Shown here: positions 7,509-14,351 of the stretch, piece by piece | Numbering within the stretch: position 1 is the stretch's first letter | Layout of the letters: the number at the start of each line of letters is the position of its first letter | Origin: Merdivicinus sp050943495 | GTDB taxonomy: Bacteria > Bacillota > Clostridia > Oscillospirales > Ruminococcaceae | Assembly (NCBI GenBank): GCA_050943495.1 | Contig: JBMNPH010000019.1 | Span: 1 to 32,729, forward strand | Length of the DNA stretch: 32,729 bases | Reading direction: 5' to 3' | Program-made: the position numbers and the translations under genes | Notes under the pieces: model-generated | The model's input: the letters and a program-made list of their open reading frames with translations, nothing else | What the model was told of the DNA's origin: nothing | Databases searched by the model: none

Positions 7509-8792
7509 TTATTTTTGTATTGGCATCACGATGGAAATGGCACCGGATTCCGGAGAAAATCCATCCTGCAAAGCCTGCTGCAATTCTTCCAACTTAATGG
7601 AGGCGATCATTTCCGGTACATCAAAGACCGACATCCCCATCATTTCATAGGAGAACAATGCATTTGCTGTTGTCTCAACATCATTGATATCCCGGAGTGC
7701 ACGGCCATACAGGGCATTGCGGCATTCCAAAAATTCTTCTTCCGAAAGTCCACTTTGCTTTTTTCGTTCCAGCATCTGACAGAATGCATCCCAGACTTGA
7801 TGCGGATCTCGAGATTCTCCTCCAAAAAAGAGGGCACGATAACTGCGGCCGGCAAAGACTTCTGAGCCAAATGTCTGATTCAACAAACCAGCTCGATTCA
7901 TATCCTCATAAAAGTCACTCGTTGTACCTGCCAGCAGATCCAAAAGAATATTATAAACAACCTGCGCCCGCAATTCCGCAGCAGGATCGGTGAGGGGCTG
8001 ATGTTTCCATCCAAAGTAGAAAAGTGGTTCCGACACATCCAGTTTCCGCACAACCTCATGACGGAATACCGCAGCTGGTTCCTCTATTACGGGCCGTTCC
8101 ACTCGTCTAGGCGGAATATTTTGGATTTCTTCATTCAGAATTTTCTCAGCAGCTTCTGGATCAAAATTTCCCGCAACTGTCACCACCATATTGGCTGGAT
8201 TGTAGAAAGCATGGTAGCAGCGGTACAGCAAATCCGCATCAATTTGTGCGATGCTCTCAACCGTTCCAGCAATATCATTTCGAATGGGATGATTTTGATA
8301 GAGGGCAGTCAGCAGTCCAAACAGAACCTGCCATCCTGGATTGTCGTCATACATCCGGATTTCCTGCCCAATAATTCCCTGCTCTTTCTGCACGGTTTCC
8401 GGAGTAAAGTAAGGCGACTGCACAAACTGTAAAAGAGCACGGAAGGATTCTTCAAATTGTTCGGTACAGGAAAACAAATAGCAGGTGCGGTCAAAGGCTG
8501 TAAAGGCATTCGCGTCTGCACCGGTGCGGGCAAATAGGGTAAATGCATCCCCATCCTCGCTCTCAAAAAGCTTATGTTCCAGATAATGCGCAATCCCATC
8601 CGGGACTTTGGAGAAGTCTGTTTCCCCTTCCAGCCGGAACTGATTGTCAATCGAGCCGTAGTCGGTCCCGAACATGGCGTAAGCTGTGCGAAATCCCTTC
8701 ATGGGATACAGAAGAATGCACAGTCCGGATTCATGTTCCAGTCGAATATACTCCTCTCCCAGCCGATCACTGCGAATTATTGTTTTTCGCAT
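7509..8792 (-). CDS. ymfH: M16-family zinc peptidase, YmfH-like (catalytically competent partner)
   Basis: The 427-residue M16B peptidase has the inverted zinc motif HYLEH (about residues 68-72), and the downstream zinc-ligand Glu lies in the segment EQGIIGQEIRMYDDNPGW, so catalytic residues look complete. The second M16 half contains the usual Arg/Tyr-bearing segment around SYRALFFGGES. In Bacillus subtilis the homologues ymfF and ymfH are adjacent and uncharacterised; related pairs (for example AlbE/AlbF) mature peptides. Here the start (ATG 8792, AGGAG upstream) overlaps the end of the ymfF-like gene by 16 bases, which supports a stoichiometric heterodimer. The substrate is unknown. Confidence 0.88.
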   Translation of the reverse strand: MRKTIIRSDRLGEEYIRLEHESGLCILLYPMKGFRTAYAMFGTDYGSIDNQFRLEGETDFSKVPDGIAHYLEHKLFESEDGDAFTLFARTGADANAFTAFDRTCYLFSCTEQFEESFRALLQFVQSPYFTPETVQKEQGIIGQEIRMYDDNPGWQVLFGLLTALYQNHPIRNDIAGTVESIAQIDADLLYRCYHAFYNPANMVVTVAGNFDPEAAEKILNEEIQNIPPRRVERPVIEEPAAVFRHEVVRKLDVSEPLFYFGWKHQPLTDPAAELRAQVVYNILLDLLAGTTSDFYEDMNRAGLLNQTFGSEVFAGRSYRALFFGGESRDPHQVWDAFCQMLERKKQSGLSEEEFLECRNALYGRALRDINDVETTANALFSYEMMGMSVFDVPEMIASIKLEELQQALQDGFSPESGAISIVMPIQK

Positions 8793-10093
8793 GAAACCTC
8801 TCCTTTCCCGGGTCCTTCCAGCAGATAGACCGTATCCAGTTGAAGCTTCTGCGCAGCTTCACAAATCTGTTCCCGAGTCACCGCCTCCAGATGCTGCCCT
8901 TGCTCTTCGGGAGTCTCCGATATTCCCAGCAGTGTCTGCGTAAGATAAAATGCATCAAGACCGTGAACAGAATCGCCGACAGACTGATAGGTATTCTGAA
9001 GGCTCAGCCGGGCAAATTCCACTTCCTCGTCAGTAAAATCGCCACGACGGATTGCCTCGATCTCTTTCAGAACAGCTTCCTGAACCTTGGATGCATTTTC
9101 GCGTTCGATTCCCGAATCCACCAGAAGAGTTCCCAAAAATCGATCGGAACGGGCGGCGCAATAGTAACAAAGGCTCTGCTCTTCCCGCACATGTACAAAC
9201 AGTCGGGAGGTCGGAGTTCCACCAAGCAACGCTGTCATCAGGCGCATAGCGCTCAAATCTGAACTATACGCGTTGACACCGGTCTGGAATCCCATGCAGA
9301 GTTTTGCCTGTGCGACGGGTTTCATCTCGGTGATTTCCCGCGGGATATCCGGTGCTTTTCGAGAGGGAAGTGCCGGCATATCGAGGGGATGGCGGACAAG
9401 AGAAGCAAATGCATCGGCAAAAAGCTGTTTTGCTGCCGACGGATCGCCCATTCCGACATGCAGAATTTCAATGCGGGATTGATCCAGAATCCGTTTCCAT
9501 GCATTGGTCGCAATTTGAGGAGTAATCTTGGCGACTTCCTCATAAAAACCGTTGCGAGGCAGACCGCAGACTTCCCCTTCAAACATCCGTTTTACGGTTT
9601 GACCAATGGCATAGGAACGCTTTTCATTGATATCTGCCTGAATAGTGTCCATTAAAAACTGCTTTTGCAAAGCGAGATTTTCAGGTTCCAGCAAACCGTC
9701 CCGCAAGACCGGCTGCAGCAGCAGTCCCAGCAGAATCCGTGCCCCCTCTTTCAGCAAATCCTCCTGATGCAGGGCATACAGGCGGTCAATAGCTGAGAAA
9801 GATAGGGTCAGCACTTCCGCACTTCCGATTTTTACCGTCGAACTGTTGACTGAAGCGCCATAGAGTCGATTCAAGCAGCGGGAAAACTGGCGGTTGGTCG
9901 GAGCCTCCGCCCAGCATTTTTCCAGAACAAGCGGGATCAGCGCATTTTCCGTAACGGTTTCTTTTGCCAGCGGCAGAACCAGATTGACAGTCAGCAAATT
10001 GCTTTTGAAACGGCTGTCCGCGATACTGCCGAACCAGACGCCTTCTGCAATTTTCTCCCGCCGGAGAGGGTATTGTGAATTCAAGGCTTTCAT
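8777..10093 (-). CDS. ymfF: M16-family peptidase homologue, YmfF-like (lacks zinc motif)
   Basis: The 438-residue protein has the M16 fold but no HxxEH. At the corresponding place it reads LVLEKC, so it should not bind catalytic zinc. Active/inactive M16 pairs work as heterodimers in which the second member supplies the substrate-binding Arg/Tyr pair. The segment SLCYYCAARSDRFLGTLLV in the C-terminal half is consistent with that role. It is first in a five-gene operon (ymfF, ymfH, lgt, folD, pseudokinase). The ATG at 10093 has GGAAAGG immediately before it, an unusually short spacing, so initiation may be weak or the real start may differ slightly. Confidence 0.85.
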   Translation of the reverse strand: MKALNSQYPLRREKIAEGVWFGSIADSRFKSNLLTVNLVLPLAKETVTENALIPLVLEKCWAEAPTNRQFSRCLNRLYGASVNSSTVKIGSAEVLTLSFSAIDRLYALHQEDLLKEGARILLGLLLQPVLRDGLLEPENLALQKQFLMDTIQADINEKRSYAIGQTVKRMFEGEVCGLPRNGFYEEVAKITPQIATNAWKRILDQSRIEILHVGMGDPSAAKQLFADAFASLVRHPLDMPALPSRKAPDIPREITEMKPVAQAKLCMGFQTGVNAYSSDLSAMRLMTALLGGTPTSRLFVHVREEQSLCYYCAARSDRFLGTLLVDSGIERENASKVQEAVLKEIEAIRRGDFTDEEVEFARLSLQNTYQSVGDSVHGLDAFYLTQTLLGISETPEEQGQHLEAVTREQICEAAQKLQLDTVYLLEGPGKGEVSCEKQ

Positions 10094-10137
10094 CCTTTCC
10101 GGAGATAACTTCCGATCTACACATTCTTATCTTATTG

Positions 10138-10146
10138 ATTATAGCA
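10138..10146 (-). promoter_or_regulatory. extended -10 promoter for the ymfF operon
   Basis: On the minus strand TGCTATAAT gives a perfect -10 box with a TGn extension, about 45 bases upstream of the ymfF ATG. The -35 region 17 bases further up (TTACCT) is weak, which is common with extended -10 promoters. Confidence 0.6.
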
Positions 10147-10257
10147 CAATTCCGGCAAAAAGGTAAGAAAAAATTCTGAATAATTTGATTCTTTTTGCCC
10201 AATTTTAAGAATTGCCTCCAAAAGTTTCGCTTTTATATGGATTATTCCTGCAAATCA

Positions 10258-10286
10258 TTGACGAGAAAATCTTTTCGGGATATACT
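10258..10286 (+). promoter_or_regulatory. sigma-A-type promoter for galE
   Basis: TTGACG (10258-10263), a 17-base spacer and TATACT (10281-10286) form a near-consensus promoter, about 50 bases upstream of the galE ATG. The spacer contains an imperfect inverted repeat around GAAAATCTTTTC that could bind a regulator, but this is weak. Confidence 0.8.
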
Positions 10287-10335
10287 GAAGATGAAACGAA
10301 AAACATTCCTGCAACCATGAAACGGAGGTATTTTT

Positions 10336-11340
10336 ATGGCAGTATTGGTCACCGGCGGTGCCGGATATATCGGTTCCCATACCTGTGTGGAACTTCTCGA
10401 GAGCGGCGAAGAAATTATCATTGTGGACAACTTTGTCAATTCCAAACCCGAAGCATTGGACCGGATCCGCGAGATTACAGGCAAGGATTTTAAGTTCTAT
10501 GAAGTAGATCTGTTGGACCGCGCTGCTTTGGAAAAAGTATTTGCGCAGAATCCCATCGATTCCGTCATTCATTTTGCCGGCCTGAAGGCAGTCGGCGAGA
10601 GTGTGGCACAGCCTCTCCGGTATTATCACAATAATATCACCGGTACCTTGATTCTCTGCGAGCTAATGGAAAAATACGGTGTCAAAAAAATGGTATTCAG
10701 TTCCTCCGCAACCGTTTACGGCGCACCCAAATCCGTTCCGATCCGGGAAGATTTCCCTCTCTCAACTACCAATCCCTATGGCTCCACGAAATTGATGATT
10801 GAAGACATTCTCCGTGATCTGTGGGTTGCGGACAAGGAATGGAGTATCGCTCTGCTGCGTTATTTCAATCCGATCGGCGCACATAAGAGCGGACTGATTG
10901 GCGAAGACCCCAACGGTATTCCGAACAATCTTTTGCCCTATATTGCAAAGGTTGCAGCAGGGCAGCTGGAATGTCTGTCTGTTTACGGCGATGACTACCC
11001 CACCCCTGACGGAACTGGTGTCCGCGACTATATCCATGTAGTCGATCTGGCAAAAGGCCACCTCAAAGCACTGGCACGTGTCCGCAATACAGGCGGTGTT
11101 GACGCCTACAATCTGGGAACCGGTCACGGATACTCGGTTCTGCAGATGGTTGCAGCCTTTGAAAAGGCTTCTGGCCGCAAAGTCAACTATAAAATTGCTG
11201 CCCGCCGTCCCGGCGACATTGCAGAATGTTATGCCGATCCCACCAAGGCAAAGGAATTGCTCGGCTGGGAAGCGGAAATGGGAATCGAAGAAATGTGTGC
11301 AGATTCCTGGCGCTTCACCGAAAAGTCTTCCGCTAAATAA
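10336..11340 (+). CDS. galE: UDP-glucose 4-epimerase
   Basis: GalE interconverts UDP-glucose and UDP-galactose using tightly bound NAD+ in the cytoplasm, serving the Leloir pathway and surface polysaccharide precursors. At 334 residues it has the typical length. The N-terminal GGAGYIGSH binds NAD. SSSATVYG and the YxxxK pair in NPYGSTK supply the catalytic Ser, Tyr and Lys, and LRYFNPIGAH and GVRDYIHVVDLA are family hallmarks. The start follows ACGGAGG by seven bases. It is a single-gene unit between its own promoter and terminator, divergent from the ymfF operon. It could process galactose released by the alpha-galactosidase in this window, but the two are about 16 kb apart. Confidence 0.97.
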   Translation: MAVLVTGGAGYIGSHTCVELLESGEEIIIVDNFVNSKPEALDRIREITGKDFKFYEVDLLDRAALEKVFAQNPIDSVIHFAGLKAVGESVAQPLRYYHNNITGTLILCELMEKYGVKKMVFSSSATVYGAPKSVPIREDFPLSTTNPYGSTKLMIEDILRDLWVADKEWSIALLRYFNPIGAHKSGLIGEDPNGIPNNLLPYIAKVAAGQLECLSVYGDDYPTPDGTGVRDYIHVVDLAKGHLKALARVRNTGGVDAYNLGTGHGYSVLQMVAAFEKASGRKVNYKIAARRPGDIAECYADPTKAKELLGWEAEMGIEEMCADSWRFTEKSSAK

Positions 11341-11362
11341 ATCTATTCCCTCTGAAAATAGT

Positions 11363-11401
11363 AAGGGCGTTGGAATCATTCGGTTTCAACGCCCTTTTTT
11401 T
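11363..11401 (+). terminator. Rho-independent terminator of galE
   Basis: The 10-bp stem AAGGGCGTTG/CAACGCCCTT (11363-11372 with 11387-11396) is followed by a long T run to 11401. It lies between the convergent galE and GNAT genes and may also stop minus-strand transcripts, though the T tract there is shorter. Confidence 0.9.
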
Positions 11402-11413
11402 ATTCCCATGCCT

Positions 11414-11830
11414 TTACAGAACTTTCCGCAAAAATAATTCCATCGGCTGATCCATGGGGGTTCCCTGAAAAATCAGTCCGCCGCAATCCACATACCCAAG
11501 CCGGCGGTATAAAAACTGGGCCCACTCATCCGCTTGTGTCGAAACTAACGTCATCCGGTATCCCTGAGCCTTCATCTCGTCTTCCCACTGCCTCATGGCT
11601 GCACTTCCAAACCCTTTGTTGCGATACGCTTCCTTTATAAACAACAAATTGAGGAATGGCAAGGTATCCCATAGCAGGCAATAATGCAAAATCCCAATCC
11701 GTTCTCCTTTTTCCCACAAGACATATCCGGTACCGGTATATACTCGATTTTGATAACCGGTTTGAGTGGCATGCCGGTCAATTTCCATTACAAATGTACG
11801 GTCTTCTTCTGTCATCCGTCTGATTTCCAT
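11414..11830 (-). CDS. GNAT-family N-acetyltransferase
   Basis: This is a small acetyl-CoA-dependent acetyltransferase of about 138 residues from the ATG at 11830 (start MEIRRMTEED), which has AGGAGG five bases upstream. An upstream in-frame ATG at 11884 would place coding sequence through the hisS terminator and is less likely. The acetyl-CoA-binding motif A reads YRNKGFGSAAMRQWE (Q/RxxGxG/A type), and the FLYRRLGYVDCG segment near the C-terminus is typical of GNAT motif B. The substrate cannot be told from sequence. The gene starts only about 23 bases downstream of the terminator that follows hisS, so it depends on read-through or on a promoter I cannot identify. Confidence 0.85.
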   Translation of the reverse strand: MEIRRMTEEDRTFVMEIDRHATQTGYQNRVYTGTGYVLWEKGERIGILHYCLLWDTLPFLNLLFIKEAYRNKGFGSAAMRQWEDEMKAQGYRMTLVSTQADEWAQFLYRRLGYVDCGGLIFQGTPMDQPMELFLRKVL

Positions 11831-11852
11831 GTCTGCCTCCTGAATATGAAGC

Positions 11853-11880
11853 AAAAACGGCAGACTGGATGCCTGCCGTT
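11853..11880 (-). terminator. Rho-independent terminator after hisS
   Basis: The 8-bp stem AACGGCAG/CTGCCGTT (11856-11863 with 11873-11880) is followed on the minus strand by T residues down to 11853. It lies about 20 bases after the hisS stop and just ahead of the GNAT gene. Confidence 0.8.
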
Positions 11881-11899
11881 CCAATTTTAAAGAATTTTC

Positions 11900-13141
11900 T
11901 TATTCCTGTCCAAACCATTTGGGCGTTTCACTCTCACCTAAGATCAGGAAGCCGTCAAATCCCTGCTCTTCCAACCTTCCCAAAAACTTGCCAAGCTTTT
12001 TCGGACGCAGGTAAACGCCAGACGAGATTCCTTCTGCCTGAAGTTTTTCAGCGCAGCGAATTGCCTCCACACTTTCTGCCTCTCCGCAAAGCACGGCAAC
12101 CCGTTTCCGCGTGCCGGGAATGACAAAGCCCTGCTCCTCCAAAATCTGAAAAATCCGCTCAAATCCGATGGAGAATCCGACTGCCGGAACTTCTTCTCCG
12201 GTAAATTTGCCGATCAATCCGTCATAACGGCCGCCGCCCGCGATAGATCCCCGGAATTTGTTGCTTTGGATCTCAAATACGGTACCGGTATAATATCCCT
12301 GACCACGGATGAGCAGCAAGTCAAATACCACATCATATTTTCCATCAGCCAGCGCATTGGCGCCTTCGAGAATTCCCTTCAGCCGTGCCATGCTGTCCGG
12401 ATCGCCGCAAAGTGCCTCCGCCTGTGCAAGAGTACAGCCACCGTTAAGCAACTCCCCAATTTTCGCGCAGGCATCTGCCGGAATTCCCTTCTCCGACAGT
12501 TCCGCCATAACGCCGTCCGTTCCAATTTTGTCCCATTTATCCAGGCTTACACAGACAGTATCCATCTGCTCGTCCGAAACTCCGGCATTGCGCAGCACGC
12601 CTTTCAGCACCCGCCGATCATTGACCTTAATGGTAAAGGAACCGATCTCTAATTTGAGGAGAGCCGCTGCCGTCGTATGAATCAATTCCAATTCGCACAG
12701 GGGCGAATCGCTGCCCAGAATGTCAATATCACATTGGACAAATTCACGCATCCGACCTTTCTGCGGACGTTCTGCCCGATAGGATTTGTCAATCTGAATA
12801 CACTTGAACGGAGAACCCAATTTGGAACGATTGGCCGCATAGAAACGGCTGAGCGGCAAAGTCAAATCATACCGCAGACCTAGATCCGCCAAATTTTGAT
12901 ATTCGCCGGCAGCAAGTGCTGCATCGAGCTTCTCGCCGCGCTTAAGTATCTTGAACATCAGGTTCAGATTGTCGCCGCCATCGCTCTTCTCCAGATTCTC
13001 CATATCCTCAATCGCCGGAGTCAGGATCCGTTCAAATCCTGCCAGTCGATAGGTCTCCAAGATCACATTCTGCAAATAATCCCGCAGCAATGTCTGACGG
13101 GGCAAATAATCTGCCGTACCTTTTACAGGAGTCGATTTCAT
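11900..13141 (-). CDS. hisS: histidine--tRNA ligase
   Basis: This class II aminoacyl-tRNA synthetase charges tRNA-His. About 413 residues are encoded from the ATG at 13141; a second ATG two codons upstream (13147) is too close to the GAGG site. Motif 2 is visible as YRAERPQKGRMREFVQCD. The histidine-specific motifs are RGQGYYTGTVFE (usually RGLDYYTG) and AGGRYDGL, and the class II motif 3 is GFSIGFERI. The C-terminal anticodon-binding domain (about 325-413) looks complete but slightly divergent. The possible alternative, HisZ, is less likely because both histidine-binding motifs are preserved. There is no T-box in the short leader, and it has its own promoter and terminator. Confidence 0.93.
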   Translation of the reverse strand: MKSTPVKGTADYLPRQTLLRDYLQNVILETYRLAGFERILTPAIEDMENLEKSDGGDNLNLMFKILKRGEKLDAALAAGEYQNLADLGLRYDLTLPLSRFYAANRSKLGSPFKCIQIDKSYRAERPQKGRMREFVQCDIDILGSDSPLCELELIHTTAAALLKLEIGSFTIKVNDRRVLKGVLRNAGVSDEQMDTVCVSLDKWDKIGTDGVMAELSEKGIPADACAKIGELLNGGCTLAQAEALCGDPDSMARLKGILEGANALADGKYDVVFDLLLIRGQGYYTGTVFEIQSNKFRGSIAGGGRYDGLIGKFTGEEVPAVGFSIGFERIFQILEEQGFVIPGTRKRVAVLCGEAESVEAIRCAEKLQAEGISSGVYLRPKKLGKFLGRLEEQGFDGFLILGESETPKWFGQE

Positions 13142-13176
13142 AATCATTCCTCACTTTTTGCATTCACTTTATTCCT

Positions 13177-13206
13177 ATGATACTCGAAAATAGAAAGCTT
13201 TGTCAA
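13177..13206 (-). promoter_or_regulatory. sigma-A-type promoter for hisS
   Basis: On the minus strand a perfect TTGACA (13201-13206), an 18-base spacer and TATCAT (13177-13182) lie about 36 bases upstream of the hisS ATG. The leader is too short for a T-box riboswitch. Confidence 0.75.
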
Positions 13207-13216
13207 GTTGATATGG

Positions 13217-13248
13217 AAAAATCCCCTCCAAGATTGGAAGGGATTTTT
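13217..13248 (-). terminator. Rho-independent terminator of the 13252-14064 gene
   Basis: The stem ATCCCCTCCA/TGGAAGGGAT (13221-13230 with 13235-13244, one mismatch) is flanked by A and T runs on both sides, so it can act in both directions. It follows the stop at 13252 directly and separates that gene from the hisS promoter. Confidence 0.85.
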
Positions 13249-13251
13249 CTT

Positions 13252-14064
13252 TTAATTTTCCGCCATTTTATCCGGATAAGTTTCCCGCAACAGATTGTCT
13301 ATAAAATCCAATCCTGCCTGATATGCCTGCTGCACTTCTTTTTTATCGGGATCTGCAGTTCCGCCGAACCCCCGCAGGCAAATAAATACGTCCTCGCCGA
13401 TCTTATCCAAAAACATATCCTTTCCCAATTCTGTATCATTGATAATAAATTTATCACCCTGAATCTCTTCGATTCCCAGATCGCCGTAAATTTCCTCCAA
13501 ATTCACAAATAATCCGTCGCCGCTATTCTGGATGATCGTATCATAGGCCTCCTGATCCATAATAAACAAAAGATCGGAACCGGAAGCAAAAACTGCCATA
13601 AATTTCTGCATATTGATTGCATTCATTTGCGGATCAACAGTGGAATCCTCCCGAAAATCAACCGATATTTCACTATAGGATACGTTCTGTTCTCCATCTC
13701 CATTATAATCCTGCTGGACATAACGACCCATATCTTCCTGCAGATCATTATTCAATGCAGAAAACGTATATTTTGTGGCGGTTGTGACGGTAAGGTCATA
13801 TTCTGGTCCAAAGAAAATATCTTTAATCATCCATCCAGCCGCAATTACCACGCAGACGGTAATCCAAGTTGCTGCCTTATAGTGATACCAATAATTTTTC
13901 CATTTATCTCGGAATGTCTTGGGAACAATTTTTTCCTCTTCCGGAAACAATGGTTCAACATCCTGATGTTCTGCTGCTGCCTGCTTCATTTTCTTCAGCT
14001 CAATCAATTCCTGAAGTTCCCGCTGCCGCGGATCCATAGAATTCTGCTTTTTCTGTTTGGCCAT
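13252..14064 (-). CDS. single-pass membrane protein of unknown function
   Basis: I do not recognise this 270-residue protein. It begins with a charged, probably helical cytoplasmic segment rich in Lys, Glu and Gln (about residues 1-55), then one membrane segment (about 68-86) and a soluble domain of about 180 residues that should face outside. The positive residues before the membrane segment favour an N-in topology. The outer domain contains acidic stretches such as DYNGDGEQN, which looks like a possible Ca-binding loop, and LLFIMDQEAYDTII. There are no catalytic motifs I can name. The start has GGAGGG six bases upstream. It forms a single-gene unit with its own promoter and terminator and is divergent from the exporter operon. 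Confidence 0.85.
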   Translation of the reverse strand: MAKQKKQNSMDPRQRELQELIELKKMKQAAAEHQDVEPLFPEEEKIVPKTFRDKWKNYWYHYKAATWITVCVVIAAGWMIKDIFFGPEYDLTVTTATKYTFSALNNDLQEDMGRYVQQDYNGDGEQNVSYSEISVDFREDSTVDPQMNAINMQKFMAVFASGSDLLFIMDQEAYDTIIQNSGDGLFVNLEEIYGDLGIEEIQGDKFIINDTELGKDMFLDKIGEDVFICLRGFGGTADPDKKEVQQAYQAGLDFIDNLLRETYPDKMAEN

Positions 14065-14191
14065 CCGTGACCCTCCACTCTGTTTCCATAATGCTCTAGT
14101 TATATGATCTTATTTTATTAAACCATAAAGATATGTCGTTTTTTTGACCAATCCGTCAATTTCCCCTAAACACCTCTTTATTACTTCATTA

Positions 14192-14220
14192 AGTATAATG
14201 CAAATATCTTTTCTTGTCTA
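14192..14220 (-). promoter_or_regulatory. promoter for the 13252-14064 gene
   Basis: On the minus strand TAGACA (14215-14220), a 17-base spacer and TATACT (14192-14197) match the sigma-A consensus well. The leader would be about 120 bases long and AT-rich, with no obvious riboswitch. Confidence 0.65.
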
Positions 14221-14265
14221 CAGGAAATCAATCAATTCGCAAAATAATTCATCCGTTTTTTTGCA

Positions 14266-14301
14266 AATGTTCAGGTAATGTTCACCTTTTCGTTGTATAA
14301 T
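14266..14301 (+). promoter_or_regulatory. exporter operon promoter with 11-bp-phased direct repeats
   Basis: TATAAT (14296-14301) lies about 50 bases before the adaptor ATG but has no recognisable -35 box. In that place are two exact copies of AATGTTCA at 14266-14273 and 14277-14284, 11 bp apart. Direct repeats one helical turn apart over the -35 region are the usual arrangement for OmpR/PhoB-type response regulators, so induced expression is likely. No such regulator gene is in the window. Confidence 0.5.
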
Positions 14302-14351
14302 CGGAATGAAAATTAAGATTCGAAGGCATGTGCCGGAAAGGAAGAACTTAC

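Noticed and set aside
10762..11379. 205-residue minus-strand ORF opposite galE
   Set aside because: galE is complete and conserved on the other strand; the shadow includes the galE terminator side and has no recognisable motif.
11900..13141. HisZ (ATP phosphoribosyltransferase regulatory subunit) instead of HisS
   Set aside because: Both histidine-binding motifs and the C-terminal anticodon-binding region are present, and no histidine-biosynthesis genes are adjacent.
13142..13250. T-box riboswitch upstream of hisS
   Set aside because: The leader is about 30 bases from the promoter to the start codon, too short for a T-box, and the hairpin there terminates the upstream gene.
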